Numbered from the stretch's first letter, positions 17,534 to 27,564 are shown. The stretch is 64,000 nt of DNA from Paraburkholderia sp. DHOC27 (GCF_003429005.1 NZ_QVQV01000004.1:434518-498517), one strand, 5' to 3'. Translations and numbers: made by a program. Notes: generated by a model from the letters alone, not told the origin.

Positions 17534-19983
17534 ACAAGCAAACCGATGCCTTCATCGTCCACGCCGCCGGGCGTGCCGAGGCCGAGACAGCCGCCATCGG
17601 CGTTTCGCTGCCGCACGAATCCGCGGCGCTGCACGTGAGCGGCGAGGCCACGTACACGGACGATCTGCCGGAATTGCAGGGCACCTTGCACGCCGCACTC
17701 GGACTTTCGCGGCATGCGCATGCGCGGATCGTTTCGCTGGACCTGAGCGCGGTGCGCAACGCACCCGGCGTGGTCGCTGTGCTGTGCGCCGACGATATCC
17801 CCGGTGAAAACAACTGCGGCCCCGTACTGCACGACGACCCGATTTTCGCCGACGGCGAGGTGCTCTACCTCGGCCAGCCGGTGTTCGCGGTCATCGCCGA
17901 AAGCCATGAACTGGCGCGCCGCGCCGCCGCGCTCGCCAAAAGCGACGACGTGGTGCGCTACGAACCGCTCGACGTCGTGTTGACACCCACGGAAGCGAAA
18001 GCGAGAAAGCAGTTCGTGCTGCCGCCGCTGCATCTGACGCGCGGCGATCCGGCGGGAAAGATCGCCGCCGCGCCGCATCGCATCCAGGGCACCTTCGAAG
18101 TGGGCGGTCAGGAACAGTTCTATCTCGAAGGACAGATCGCCTACGCGCTGCCCAAAGAAATGAATGGCATGCTGGTCTACAGTTCGACACAGCATCCGAG
18201 CGAAATGCAGCAGGTGGTCGCGCATATGCTCGATTGGCCCGCGCATAGTGTGGTGTGTGAATGCCGGCGCATGGGAGGCGGCTTCGGCGGCAAGGAATCG
18301 CAGTCGGCACTGTTCGCCTGCGTCGCGGCGCTCGCCGCGCAGGTGCTGCAGCGTCCCGTCAAAGTGCGCGCCGACCGCGACGACGATTTCATGATCACCG
18401 GCAAGCGTCACGATGCCGTGTATGAATACGAGGCAGGCTTCGACGACGCCGGCCGCATCCTCGGCGCGCGCGTGGAAATTGCGCTGCGCGCCGGCTACTC
18501 CGCGGACCTGTCCGGCGCGGTGGCCACGCGCGCTGTCTGCCATTTCGACAACGCGTATTACCTGTCGGACGTCGATATCGTCGCGCTGTGCTGCAAGACC
18601 AACACGCAGTCGAACACCGCGTTTCGCGGCTTCGGCGGACCGCAGGGCGCGCTGGTGATGGAAGTCATGCTCGACAGCATCGCCCGCCAACTCGGCTGCG
18701 ATCCGCTCGACGTGCGACTCGCCAACTACTACGGCATCGGCGAACGCGATGTCACGCCCTACGGTCAGCGCGTGGAAGACAACGTGATCGCGCCGCTCAC
18801 CGACGAACTGCTGACGAGCAGCGCCTACCGCACCCGCCGCGCGGAGCTGGCGGCCTTCAATGCGACGAGCCCCGTGCTCAAGCGCGGTCTCGCCTTCTCC
18901 CCGGTGAAGTTCGGTATTTCGTTCAACGTACCGTTCCTCAATCAGGCTGGCGCCCTCGTGCACGTGTACAAGGACGGCTCGGTGCTCGTCAACCATGGCG
19001 GCACTGAGATGGGCCAGGGGCTCAACACCAAGGTGGCTCAGGTGGTGGCGAACGAACTCGGCATCCCGCTCGCGCGGGTCCGGGCAACCGCCACGGATAC
19101 GTCGAAAATCGCCAATACGTCCGCTACCGCCGCGTCCACCGGCAGCGATCTGAACGGCAAGGCGGCCGAAGCCGCAGCGCGCACCATCCGCGAACGGCTG
19201 GCCACGCTGGCCGCGAAGGAACTGGGCGGCGCGCCCGAGGCCGTGCAGTTCAAGGACAGCATGGTGCTCGCCAACGGTGCCGCGATGCCGTTCGCGCAAC
19301 TCGTGGCCGCTGCGTATCTGGCCCGCATCCAGTTGTGGTCCGATGGCTTCTACACGACGCCGAAAGTGCATTGGGACGCGAAATCGCTCACCGGTCATCC
19401 GTTCTACTACTTCGCGTACGGTGCGGCAGTGTCGGAAGTGATCGTCGATAGGCTCACGGGCGAATGGAAACTGGTGCGTGCGGACGTGCTGCACGATGCG
19501 GGACAGTCGATCAACCCGGCCATCGACATCGGCCAGGTGGAAGGCGGCTTCATTCAGGGGATGGGCTGGCTCACCACCGAGGAACTCTGGTGGAATCGCG
19601 ACGGTCGACTCATGACACACGCGCCATCCACGTACAAGATTCCGGCCGTGAGCGATACGCCGGCGGCGCTTCATGTCAGGCTGTATCGCAACGACAACGC
19701 CGAGCCCACGGTTTTCCGCTCAAAGGCGGTGGGCGAGCCGCCGCTGTTGCTGCCTTTTTCGGTGTTTCTGGCGATCCGCGATGCGATTGCTGCCGCTGTG
19801 CCCGAGGCAGAACACGCGCCGCCGTTGCGCGCGCCGGCTACGCCCGAGGCGATCCTCGATGCGCTCGACGCGTTGCGGCCCGCCGGAGCAGGTCCGGCGC
19901 AATCCTGGGCAGCGTCCACGGCAACGCAAGCGCAGACACCGCAACCGGAGCAAGTACCGGCTAACGTCATCACCAGTCATTGA
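17530..19983 (+). CDS. xdhB: Xanthine dehydrogenase large (molybdopterin) subunit
   Basis: 817 residues; the ATG overlaps the xdhA stop (ATGA). Molybdopterin cofactor motifs are in order: EGQIAYALP, MGGGFGGKESQ, AFRGFGGPQG, GGTEMGQGLNTK and, near the C-terminus, KAVGEPPLLL, whose Glu is the catalytic base of this family. It oxidises hypoxanthine to xanthine and xanthine to urate. With XdhA it forms the alpha2-beta2 enzyme of the Rhodobacter type. The C-terminal 40 residues are an Ala/Gln-rich tail of no known role. Confidence 0.95.
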   Translation: MNKQTDAFIVHAAGRAEAETAAIGVSLPHESAALHVSGEATYTDDLPELQGTLHAALGLSRHAHARIVSLDLSAVRNAPGVVAVLCADDIPGENNCGPVLHDDPIFADGEVLYLGQPVFAVIAESHELARRAAALAKSDDVVRYEPLDVVLTPTEAKARKQFVLPPLHLTRGDPAGKIAAAPHRIQGTFEVGGQEQFYLEGQIAYALPKEMNGMLVYSSTQHPSEMQQVVAHMLDWPAHSVVCECRRMGGGFGGKESQSALFACVAALAAQVLQRPVKVRADRDDDFMITGKRHDAVYEYEAGFDDAGRILGARVEIALRAGYSADLSGAVATRAVCHFDNAYYLSDVDIVALCCKTNTQSNTAFRGFGGPQGALVMEVMLDSIARQLGCDPLDVRLANYYGIGERDVTPYGQRVEDNVIAPLTDELLTSSAYRTRRAELAAFNATSPVLKRGLAFSPVKFGISFNVPFLNQAGALVHVYKDGSVLVNHGGTEMGQGLNTKVAQVVANELGIPLARVRATATDTSKIANTSATAASTGSDLNGKAAEAAARTIRERLATLAAKELGGAPEAVQFKDSMVLANGAAMPFAQLVAAAYLARIQLWSDGFYTTPKVHWDAKSLTGHPFYYFAYGAAVSEVIVDRLTGEWKLVRADVLHDAGQSINPAIDIGQVEGGFIQGMGWLTTEELWWNRDGRLMTHAPSTYKIPAVSDTPAALHVRLYRNDNAEPTVFRSKAVGEPPLLLPFSVFLAIRDAIAAAVPEAEHAPPLRAPATPEAILDALDALRPAGAGPAQSWAASTATQAQTPQPEQVPANVITSH

Positions 19984-20071
19984 TTTTCACGCGCGGCGCG
20001 ACACGAACGCCCTGCGCCGCGCTTAACCGGCCACATGGACACCCCGTGCGGCCCCCTTGGGAGAACGCCGG

Positions 20072-21079
20072 ATGCACGCCTGGCTGACCGATCTGCAACA
20101 CCTGCTCGCGCACGGCGATGCCGTGATCCTCGTGACGGTTGCGCGCGTCGAAGGTTCGGCGCCGCGCGAAGCCGGCACGAAGATGATCGTCACGCGCGAT
20201 TCCGCGAAGCACACCATTGGCGGCGGCCACCTGGAGTGGAAAGCCATTGAGAGCGCACGCCGGGTTCTGCGTGACGGTATGCGCACGCCGCACACGCGCC
20301 GGCTCGAACGCTTCGCGCTGGGCCCGAGTCTCGGCCAGTGTTGCGGCGGCGCGGTGGTGCTCGCATTTGAGCGTCTTGATGTTGGCGATCTGGGCTGGGT
20401 GACGTCGCTCGCCAAGCGCGTGGCGGCCGGTGCATCGACCGTGCGTAGCGTATCATTCGGGCCCGCACCGGATGCCGTGATGCTGTCCGACCCGGAACCC
20501 GGCGTCGAAACCGCTGATTGTCTGTTGTGGGACGGCGCCGGTTTCGACGAAAGCAGTTCGCTGCTGACCGAGACCATCGCACCGCGCGATTTCGCCGTCG
20601 TCCTGTTTGGCGCGGGTCACGTGGGCGCCGCGCTCGTGCGCGTGCTGGCCACCTTGCCGTGTCACGTGCGCTGGGTCGACGAACGCGATGCGCAGTTTCC
20701 GCCGCTGGAGTCGCTACAGGCGCCCAATGTCACCATCGATCCGGACGACGCACCCGACGCGGCAATCGACGAAGCTGCGCCGCACACGTATTTCATCGTG
20801 ATGACGCACAACCACGCGCTCGATCTCGAGCTTGCCGAGCGCATCTTGCGGCGCGGCGATTTCGCGTTTTTCGGCATGATCGGCTCGTTGAGCAAGCGCA
20901 AACAGTTCGAGCATCGGCTGGCGGCGCGCGGCATCGACCCCTCGCAGATCGCGCGGATGAAATGTCCGCTCGGCGTGGACGGCATTGTCGACAAGTCACC
21001 GGAGATCATTGCGATTTCCGCAGCCGCACAGGTATTGCAGGCGGTTGAAGCGAACGCCCACGCAACCCAGATGGCATGA
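20072..21079 (+). CDS. xdhC: Xanthine dehydrogenase accessory protein XdhC
   Basis: 335 residues. The N-terminal XdhC/CoxI domain (VARVEGSAPREAGTKMIV, then GGGHLEWKA and GQCCGGAVVLAFE) is followed by a Rossmann-like C-terminal domain starting at VVLFGAGHVGAALVRVL. XdhC binds molybdenum cofactor, promotes its sulfuration and hands it to XdhB. GGGAG nine bases before the ATG at 20072 decides the start; a TTG 15 bases upstream is less likely. It lies 88 bases after xdhB in the same orientation, consistent with one operon. Confidence 0.93.
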   Translation: MHAWLTDLQHLLAHGDAVILVTVARVEGSAPREAGTKMIVTRDSAKHTIGGGHLEWKAIESARRVLRDGMRTPHTRRLERFALGPSLGQCCGGAVVLAFERLDVGDLGWVTSLAKRVAAGASTVRSVSFGPAPDAVMLSDPEPGVETADCLLWDGAGFDESSSLLTETIAPRDFAVVLFGAGHVGAALVRVLATLPCHVRWVDERDAQFPPLESLQAPNVTIDPDDAPDAAIDEAAPHTYFIVMTHNHALDLELAERILRRGDFAFFGMIGSLSKRKQFEHRLAARGIDPSQIARMKCPLGVDGIVDKSPEIIAISAAAQVLQAVEANAHATQMA

Positions 21080-21135
21080 CGCGTGTGCATCCGGCAGAAC
21101 GGACTCCTGACGAATCACCTCATTGAAAAATCAGC

Positions 21136-22182
21136 ATGAATACGACGACCGCACTTTCTCTCACCGACAAGGTCGCAGCCGCGCCGAAGGCCGAACTGCA
21201 CATCCATATCGAAGGCTCGCTCGAACCCGAGCTGATCTTCAAGCTCGCCGAACGCAACGGCGTGAAGCTCGCCTACGACTCCATCGAGGCACTGCGCGCC
21301 GCGTATGCCTTCACCGACCTGCAATCGTTCCTCGACATCTATTACGCCGGCGCAAGCGTACTGCTCACCGAGCAGGATTTCTACGACATGACGATGGCGT
21401 ACGTGGAACGCTCGCTCGCGGACAACGTCGTGCATACCGAGATCTTTTTCGACCCCCAGACGCATACGGAACGTGGCGTGTCGATCGCGACGGTAGTGGC
21501 CGGCATCGAGCGTGCGCTGGCTGACGCGGAAGCGCGCGGCCTTACCAGCAAACTGATTCTGTGCTTCCTGCGCCATCTATCAGAAGAGGACGCGCTCGCC
21601 ACTTTCGACGAAGCGCTGCCCTTGTTCGATCAATACCGGCACAGGCTGATCGGCGTGGGACTCGATTCGTCGGAGCGCGGCCATCCGCCTTCGAAATTCG
21701 AGCGCGTGTTTGCGAAGGCTCGTGCCAAAGGTCTGAAACTGGTCGCGCACGCGGGCGAAGAAGGGCCGCCGTCGTATATCTACGAGGCGCTCGATCTGCT
21801 GAAAGTGGATCGCGTCGATCACGGCGTGCGCAGCATCGAAGACCCGGCGCTCGTCACGCGCCTCGCCGACACGCGCGTTGCATTGACGGTATGCCCGCTG
21901 TCGAACCTGAAGCTGTGCGTGTTCGACGACCTGACCAAGCACACGTTGAAGGCGCTGCTCGACAAGGGCGTCGCGGTGACGGTGAATTCCGATGACCCCG
22001 CTTACTTCGGCGGCTACGTCAACGCGAACTATCTCGCCACCATCGAAGCACTCAAGCTCAACGACGGCGAGGTCTACACCATCATCCGCAACAGTTTCGA
22101 AGCAGCGTTCGTGACGCCGGCGGAACGCGATGCGTTGATCGCGAAGCTCGACACGTACTGGCAAGCCGCAGGTGATCGCTGA
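21136..22182 (+). CDS. add: Adenosine/adenine deaminase family protein, probably adenine deaminase
   Basis: 348 residues. The metal-dependent deaminase motifs are present: HIHIEGS (H22, H24), HAGEEGPP, DHGVRS and NSDDPAYF. The segments LDSSERGHPPSKF and HAGEEGPP match the Aah1/PA0148 branch of adenine deaminases rather than classic adenosine deaminase, where the second reads HAGE followed by an Ala-Gly. The likely reaction is adenine to hypoxanthine plus ammonia, feeding XdhAB. Automatic annotation will usually call it adenosine deaminase; the adenine preference is inference from motifs and from its place between xdhC and guaD. Confidence 0.9.
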   Translation: MNTTTALSLTDKVAAAPKAELHIHIEGSLEPELIFKLAERNGVKLAYDSIEALRAAYAFTDLQSFLDIYYAGASVLLTEQDFYDMTMAYVERSLADNVVHTEIFFDPQTHTERGVSIATVVAGIERALADAEARGLTSKLILCFLRHLSEEDALATFDEALPLFDQYRHRLIGVGLDSSERGHPPSKFERVFAKARAKGLKLVAHAGEEGPPSYIYEALDLLKVDRVDHGVRSIEDPALVTRLADTRVALTVCPLSNLKLCVFDDLTKHTLKALLDKGVAVTVNSDDPAYFGGYVNANYLATIEALKLNDGEVYTIIRNSFEAAFVTPAERDALIAKLDTYWQAAGDR

Positions 22183-22293
22183 CTTGGCAAGCGCGAGACG
22201 AACGCGAGATAAACAGCAACACAGGGCTTTAAGCGGCGCACGGCGCGCCGCCGCCAGGCCTGCTTCATCCCCCTATCGGAGACAGTTTTTCCC

Positions 22294-23640
22294 ATGACTC
22301 AATCGGCACAATCAGCTTACCGCGCACAACTGCTGACCTTTACGGGTGACCCTGCGCAATCGTCCAACGCGGCCGTCTTCCACGAAGACGGCCTGTTGAT
22401 CGTCGCGAATGGCCACGTCGTGGCAAGCGGCGCCTATGCGACGCTCGCGCCGCAGCTCGCCCCCGGCACCCCGGTGCAGGACCTGCGCGACAAACTGATC
22501 GTGCCGGGCTTCATCGACACGCACATCCACTATCCGCAGACCGACATGATCGCCTCGCCGGCACCGGGTCTGCTGCCGTGGCTCGACACCTACACGTTCC
22601 CCACCGAGCGCCGCTTTACCGACGCCGCCTATGCGCAGGACACGGCGCGCTTCTTCGTCGAGGAACTGCTGTCCTGCGGCACGACGACGGCGCTCGTGTA
22701 TTGCACGGTCCACAAGGAATCCGCCGACGCGCTCTTCACCGAGAGCGAAGCGCGCAACCTGCGGATGGTGGCGGGCAAGGTGCTGATGGATCGCAACTGC
22801 CCCGAGTTCCTGCGCGACACCGCGCAGTCGGGCTACGACGACAGTGCCGAGCTGATTGGCCGCTGGCATAGCCGTGGCCGCCAGATGTATGCGTTGACGC
22901 CGCGTTTTGCGCCCACCTCGACGGCCGCGCAACTCGAAGCCTGTGGCGTGCTGGCGCGCGAGAATCCGGATGTGTTCATCCAGAGCCATGTGGCCGAAAA
23001 CACCGACGAAGTGAAATGGGTCGCCGACCTGTTCCCCGGCCATCGCAGCTATCTGGACATCTACGATCACTACGGTCTGCTGCGGCGTCGCGCGGTGTAC
23101 GGCCATTGCATCTATCTCGACGAGGAAGACCGCAAGCGCATGGCGCAGACCGGCGCGGTGGCGTCGCACTGCCCGACCTCGAACCTGTTCCTCGGCAGCG
23201 GCCTGTTCGACTTCGACAAGGCCGACGAGGCTGGCATGCCGATCGCGCTTGCTACGGACGTAGGCGGCGGCACGTCGTTTTCGATGCTGCAAACAATGAA
23301 CGAAGCGCACAAGGTGGCGCGCCTCACCGGCCATCATCTGACCGCCACGCGCATGTTCTGGCTGGCGACGGCGGGCGCCGCCGAGGCGCTCGATCTGGCG
23401 GATAAGGTCGGCACGCTGAAGCCGGGCTCGGAAGCGGACTTCGTGGTGCTCGACCCGCAGGCCACGCCGCTGTTGGCACGCCGCACGAACCGCACGGAAT
23501 CGCTCGAAGAGCTGCTGTTCGCCTTTGCGCTGCTCGGCGACGACCGCGCCATCTTCGAAACGTATGCGGCGGGCAAGCGGGTTCATCAGCGCGGCGAAGC
23601 GCGTCAGCACTCGACGTATCACGCGAAAATCGCCGCATAG
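22294..23640 (+). CDS. guaD: Guanine deaminase
   Basis: 448 residues of the amidohydrolase superfamily. The zinc ligands and signature are clear: PGFIDTHIHYPQTDMI, FPTERRF, the later HVAENTDEVKWV and GHCIYLDEED, and the Asp in LATDVGGGTSFSM. It converts guanine to xanthine and ammonia, supplying XdhAB directly. It lies 111 bases after add, in the same direction, with GGAG twelve bases before the ATG, and is followed by a strong terminator, so it closes the purine run. Confidence 0.94.
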   Translation: MTQSAQSAYRAQLLTFTGDPAQSSNAAVFHEDGLLIVANGHVVASGAYATLAPQLAPGTPVQDLRDKLIVPGFIDTHIHYPQTDMIASPAPGLLPWLDTYTFPTERRFTDAAYAQDTARFFVEELLSCGTTTALVYCTVHKESADALFTESEARNLRMVAGKVLMDRNCPEFLRDTAQSGYDDSAELIGRWHSRGRQMYALTPRFAPTSTAAQLEACGVLARENPDVFIQSHVAENTDEVKWVADLFPGHRSYLDIYDHYGLLRRRAVYGHCIYLDEEDRKRMAQTGAVASHCPTSNLFLGSGLFDFDKADEAGMPIALATDVGGGTSFSMLQTMNEAHKVARLTGHHLTATRMFWLATAGAAEALDLADKVGTLKPGSEADFVVLDPQATPLLARRTNRTESLEELLFAFALLGDDRAIFETYAAGKRVHQRGEARQHSTYHAKIAA

Positions 23641-23699
23641 CGCGATTCGGGCGAACTTTCGCCGCGCGACAGCATGACCGCAAGGCTGCACCCCAGCAA

Positions 23700-23737
23700 A
23701 ACGGCCCGGCAGGAATGACCTGACCGGGCCGTTTTTA
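23700..23737. terminator. Intrinsic terminator between guaD and the convergent lipoprotein gene
   Basis: A ten-pair stem (AACGGCCCGG with CCGGGCCGTT) with a fourteen-base loop, followed by five T. Four A on the other side allow it to work weakly on the minus strand as well. Confidence 0.88.
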
Positions 23738-23803
23738 TCTGGTGCATCAACGTGGCATTTGCACGCGTCACGCCACGCCACACGCAGCGCGACTGACGAC
23801 GCG

Positions 23804-24493
23804 TTATTGCACCACGCTCGGCGTCGAGGCCGGTGCAGCCGGCGCGGCCGATCCCGCCGCCTGGTTCGACATACCCGCGTTCTTGACCACTGGCATCTTG
23901 ATCGTGCGCACCGCGCCGTTGCCCAGCGGGAAGTCGGCCAGCGCACTGCTCACGAGGTACGGCATGGCCCGCACCAGCGACGGCTCTTCGCCCGCGTTAC
24001 GTGCCATCACGTTGTAGACCTCCTTGCCGGTCGCACGGTCGGTGATACGGATGCCCAGCGAATGGGTGAACACCGGATACGACTGATTCACGTACGCGGG
24101 CGGGAATGGCCCATACGCGCCCCACGGATCGTACGGGCGTCCCCAGAACGGACCCGGCCACGGGCTGCTGTAAAACACCGGCTCGGCGACATTCACGGTC
24201 TCGGCGTGCGTTCCATACGAAAGGCCGACGAGGTAATGCGCCTGCTGCTCGTCCACTTGCCTGAAGCTTTGCACGGCCAGCTGGTTCGCCACCAGCAGTT
24301 CGTAAGTGGACTGTTCAATGCTGTTTTGCTGCGCAGGACTGCGCGTGAACGCGTAAGTGCGGCTGGCGTCGTTGCCGCGCCAGTCCGAAAACGCCGTGAC
24401 CTGGGTTGTCACGTAGCTGGTACAACCGGACAGCAATGCCGTCAGCGCCGCCAGCATCAGGACGGCGCGCTGCGTCCAACGGTCTGATTTCAT
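23804..24493 (-). CDS. DUF4136-like lipoprotein
   Basis: 229 residues. A signal peptide ends in the lipobox LLSGC, so the mature protein should be lipid-anchored from Cys23. The following region (SYVTTQVTAFSDWRGN and a later ITDRATGKEVYNV) matches the pattern of DUF4136 proteins: a beta-sandwich domain of unknown function in the envelope. A Pro/Trp/Gly-rich loop (residues about 110-135) and an Ala/Pro tail flank the domain. It is transcribed alone, convergent with guaD. Confidence 0.82.
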   Translation of the reverse strand: MKSDRWTQRAVLMLAALTALLSGCTSYVTTQVTAFSDWRGNDASRTYAFTRSPAQQNSIEQSTYELLVANQLAVQSFRQVDEQQAHYLVGLSYGTHAETVNVAEPVFYSSPWPGPFWGRPYDPWGAYGPFPPAYVNQSYPVFTHSLGIRITDRATGKEVYNVMARNAGEEPSLVRAMPYLVSSALADFPLGNGAVRTIKMPVVKNAGMSNQAAGSAAPAAPASTPSVVQ

Positions 24494-24673
24494 GGTCTTC
24501 TTTATCCTTACGTAGAGTCGCGGCAGGTTCGTGCAGCGGCCCGATCATACGCTGACCTGGCCCTTAGACAAAAAGTTCGACCCGCAGACCACTATTGGCT
24601 TTGTACAATGGCCTCACATACCGGCGTGCCGTGAATGCGCCGCCGGCTCGATACCCCATTCTTACGAAACGTC

Positions 24674-27367
24674 ATGGCAGATACCGCTACGCCCCCCGTC
24701 ATCCGTCGCGCCGATTACGCCCCGCCGGCTTTCCTGATCGACACGGTCGCACTGGAATTCGATCTGGTGCCCGAGCGCACGGTCGTCAAAAGTACGATGC
24801 AGGTGCGCCGCAACCCGGACGCCGCACGTGCCGCCCATCTGGAACTGGTGGGCGAGCAGCTCGAATTCGTCAGCGCGGCGATTGACGGCAAGCCCTACGG
24901 CGCCGTGCGCACGAACGAACACGGCCTGACCGTCGACAACGTGCCGGACAGCTTCGAGCTCACGCTCACCAGCATCTGCAATCCTGCTGAAAACACTACG
25001 CTTTCGGGTCTGTACGTGTCCAGCGGCAACTTCTTCACCCAGTGCGAGGCCGAAGGGTTCCGCCGCATCACCTACTTCCTCGACCGCCCGGACGTGATGG
25101 CCACGTACACCGTGACGCTGCGCGCCGACAAGGCGGCCTATCCGGTGCTGCTGTCGAACGGCAACCTGCTGGAAGAAGGCGACCTGCCCGACGGCCGCCA
25201 CTTTGCGCGCTGGGAAGACCCGTTCAGGAAGCCGTGCTACCTGTTCGCGCTGGTCGCTGGCAAGCTGGTGTGCATCGAGGAACGTGTGACGGACGGCTCC
25301 GGCAAGGAAAAGCTGTTGCAGGTGTGGGTCGAACCGCACGATCTCCACAAGACGCGCCATGCGATGGATTCGCTGATCAACTCGATCCGCTGGGACGAGC
25401 AGCGTTTCGGTCTGGGGCTCGATCTGGACCGCTTCATGATCGTCGCCGTCAGCGACTTCAACATGGGCGCGATGGAAAACAAGGGGCTCAACATCTTCAA
25501 CACGAAGTACGTGCTGGCCAACCCCGAAACTGCTACCGACACCGACTTCGGCAACATCGAGGCCGTGGTGGGCCACGAGTACTTCCATAACTGGACCGGC
25601 AACCGCGTCACCTGCCGCGACTGGTTCCAGTTGAGCCTGAAGGAAGGCCTGACGGTGTTCCGTGACCAGGAGTTCTCGGCCGACATGGCCGGTGGCGCAA
25701 CCGACGAAGCGGCACGCGCCGCCAAGCGCATCGAGGACGTGCGCGTGCTGCGGCAGATGCAGTTCGCCGAAGACGCCGGTCCGATGGCTCACCCTGTGCG
25801 TCCGGAAAGCTACGTCGAGATCAACAATTTCTACACGATGACCGTGTACGAAAAGGGCTCGGAAGTCGTGCGGATGTATCAGACGCTGTTCGGTCGCGAA
25901 GGCTTCCGCAAGGGCATGGATCTGTACTTCAAGCGCCACGATGGTCAGGCGGTGACGTGCGACGATTTCCGGCATGCGCTGGCCGATGCCAACGGCCGCG
26001 ATCTCACGCAATTCGAACGCTGGTACAGCCAGGCGGGCACGCCGCGCGTCGCGGTGAAGACCGAGTACGACGCGGCAAAACGCACCTTCAAACTCACGCT
26101 CACGCAGGGTTACGGTGACGCCGCACCGGCTGCCCGCGAGACGCAAAAGGGTCCGCTGCTGATCCCGTTTGCGATTGGCCTGATCGGCAAGAATGGCGCC
26201 GATCTGCCGCTGCGTCTGGAAGGTGAAGCGAGCGCCGCGCCGGCCACCACCCGCGTGCTCGAATTCACGCAGAGCGAGCAAACCTTTACCTTCGTCGATG
26301 TCGCCGAAAAGCCGCTGCCGTCGCTGCTGCGTAATTTCTCGGCGCCGGTGATCGTGGAGTACGACTACTCCGCTGAAGAGCTGGCCTTCCTGCTGGCGCA
26401 CGACAGCGATCCGTTCAACCGCTGGGAAGCCGGGCAGCGCCTCGCCACGCGCGAACTGCTCGCGCTCGCAAGCCGCGCGGCGAGCGGGCTGCCGCTGGAG
26501 CTGGATGACTCGGTGGTCGCCGCGTTCGCGCGCGTGTTGACCGACACGACGCTGTCACCGGGATTCCGCGAACTGGCGCTGATCCTGCCGTCTGAAGCCT
26601 ATCTGGCGGAACAGATGGCGGAGTCGAATCCGGCTGCCGTGCACACCGCCCGGCAATTCGTCCGCAAGCGTCTCGCCACGGCACTCAAGAAAGACTGGCT
26701 CGCCGTGTACGAACAGAATCTGACGCCGGGCGCCTACGAAGCCACGCCGGAGGCGAGCGGCCGTCGCGCACTGAAGAATCTGGCGCTGTCGTATCTTGCG
26801 GAACTCGACGATCCTGCTGACGCGGTACGCCTCGCTTCGGCGCAGTATGCCGAAGCCAACAACATGACCGACCGTGCGGCGGCGCTGTCCGCGCTGCTCA
26901 ACGCCGCAGCGGCAGGCGGCGGCACGCAGGCGCAGGACGCGCTGGAAGATTTCTACAAGCGCTTCGAAAATGAACCGCTCGTGATCGACAAGTGGTTCGC
27001 TCTGCAAGCCACGCAACGCGGCAGCGCGCAGCGGCCCGTCATCGAGAGCGTGCGCAAGCTGATGGCGCACCCGGCGTTCAACCTGAAGAACCCGAACCGC
27101 GCCCGCTCGCTGATCTTCAGCTTCTGCGCGGCCAATCCGGCGCAGTTCCACGCCGAGGACGGCTCGGGTTACGCGTTCTGGGCCGAGCAGGTGATTGCGC
27201 TCGACGCACTCAATCCGCAGGTGGCCGCGCGCCTCGCGCGCTCGCTCGAACTGTGGCGCCGCTTCACGCCAACCCTGCGCGACGGCATGCGCGCGGCGCT
27301 GGAAAAAGTGGCGGCGCAGGTGAAGTCGCGCGACGTGCGGGAGATCGTCGAGAAGGCGCTCGCCTGA
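24674..27367 (+). CDS. pepN: Aminopeptidase N
   Basis: 897 residues, the usual length for M1 PepN. The exopeptidase motif GAMENKGLN is followed by the zinc site H301-E-x-x-H305 and E324 (HEYFHNWTGNR, then LKEGLTVFRDQEF). The C-terminal half is the helical DUF3458 domain. It removes N-terminal residues from peptides in the cytosol. The start at 24674 (MADTATPPV) is preferred to an upstream in-frame ATG at 24635, which lacks homologous sequence. A TACAAT hexamer at 24604-24609 is a possible -10 box. Confidence 0.95.
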   Translation: MADTATPPVIRRADYAPPAFLIDTVALEFDLVPERTVVKSTMQVRRNPDAARAAHLELVGEQLEFVSAAIDGKPYGAVRTNEHGLTVDNVPDSFELTLTSICNPAENTTLSGLYVSSGNFFTQCEAEGFRRITYFLDRPDVMATYTVTLRADKAAYPVLLSNGNLLEEGDLPDGRHFARWEDPFRKPCYLFALVAGKLVCIEERVTDGSGKEKLLQVWVEPHDLHKTRHAMDSLINSIRWDEQRFGLGLDLDRFMIVAVSDFNMGAMENKGLNIFNTKYVLANPETATDTDFGNIEAVVGHEYFHNWTGNRVTCRDWFQLSLKEGLTVFRDQEFSADMAGGATDEAARAAKRIEDVRVLRQMQFAEDAGPMAHPVRPESYVEINNFYTMTVYEKGSEVVRMYQTLFGREGFRKGMDLYFKRHDGQAVTCDDFRHALADANGRDLTQFERWYSQAGTPRVAVKTEYDAAKRTFKLTLTQGYGDAAPAARETQKGPLLIPFAIGLIGKNGADLPLRLEGEASAAPATTRVLEFTQSEQTFTFVDVAEKPLPSLLRNFSAPVIVEYDYSAEELAFLLAHDSDPFNRWEAGQRLATRELLALASRAASGLPLELDDSVVAAFARVLTDTTLSPGFRELALILPSEAYLAEQMAESNPAAVHTARQFVRKRLATALKKDWLAVYEQNLTPGAYEATPEASGRRALKNLALSYLAELDDPADAVRLASAQYAEANNMTDRAAALSALLNAAAAGGGTQAQDALEDFYKRFENEPLVIDKWFALQATQRGSAQRPVIESVRKLMAHPAFNLKNPNRARSLIFSFCAANPAQFHAEDGSGYAFWAEQVIALDALNPQVAARLARSLELWRRFTPTLRDGMRAALEKVAAQVKSRDVREIVEKALA

Positions 27368-27392
27368 TCCTTTTTTCTGGCTGCACGCAGGG

Positions 27393-27422
27393 AAAAGCCG
27401 GCACGCGTTGCCGGCTTTTTTT
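27393..27422 (+). terminator. Intrinsic terminator of pepN
   Basis: An eleven-pair stem (AAAAGCCGGCA with TGCCGGCTTTT), five-base loop and a run of T. It lies 26 bases past the pepN stop and isolates pepN from the toxin-antitoxin pair downstream. Confidence 0.92.
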
Positions 27423-27522
27423 CGTCCTTTTTTCGTCTTGTTCCCTTGGCTACGCAGGGATTCGTTAGCCATCTGGCCGACTGTTCACGCGGCGATCGAG
27501 AGGTGACAGTAAACCCCATTCA

Positions 27523-27557
27523 TTTAACGGTTTACGTTTAACGCGACGCGTTATAAA
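27523..27557 (+). promoter_or_regulatory. higBA promoter and palindromic operator
   Basis: Two TTTAACG direct repeats (27523-27529, 27537-27543) flank a TTTACG (27531-27536). A perfect palindrome, TAACGCG-A-CGCGTTA, covers 27539-27553 and runs into a TATAAA -10 box (27552-27557). A start site about seven bases on would fall on or next to the higB ATG at 27565. HigA-type antitoxins bind such palindromes in their own promoters. Confidence 0.65.
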
Positions 27558-27564
27558 ATCATCC

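Noticed and set aside
17371..19674. 767-codon open frame opposite xdhB
   Set aside because: It is the antisense shadow of a GC-rich gene: its sequence is rich in Arg, His and Gly without any domain, while the plus strand has the complete XdhB motifs.
22312..23946. 544-codon open frame opposite guaD
   Set aside because: Runs past the guaD terminator and shows low-complexity Arg/His/Gln composition typical of shadow frames.
24662..26401. 579-codon open frame opposite pepN
   Set aside because: An antisense shadow; no ribosome binding site, no recognisable domain, and pepN on the other strand is unmistakable.
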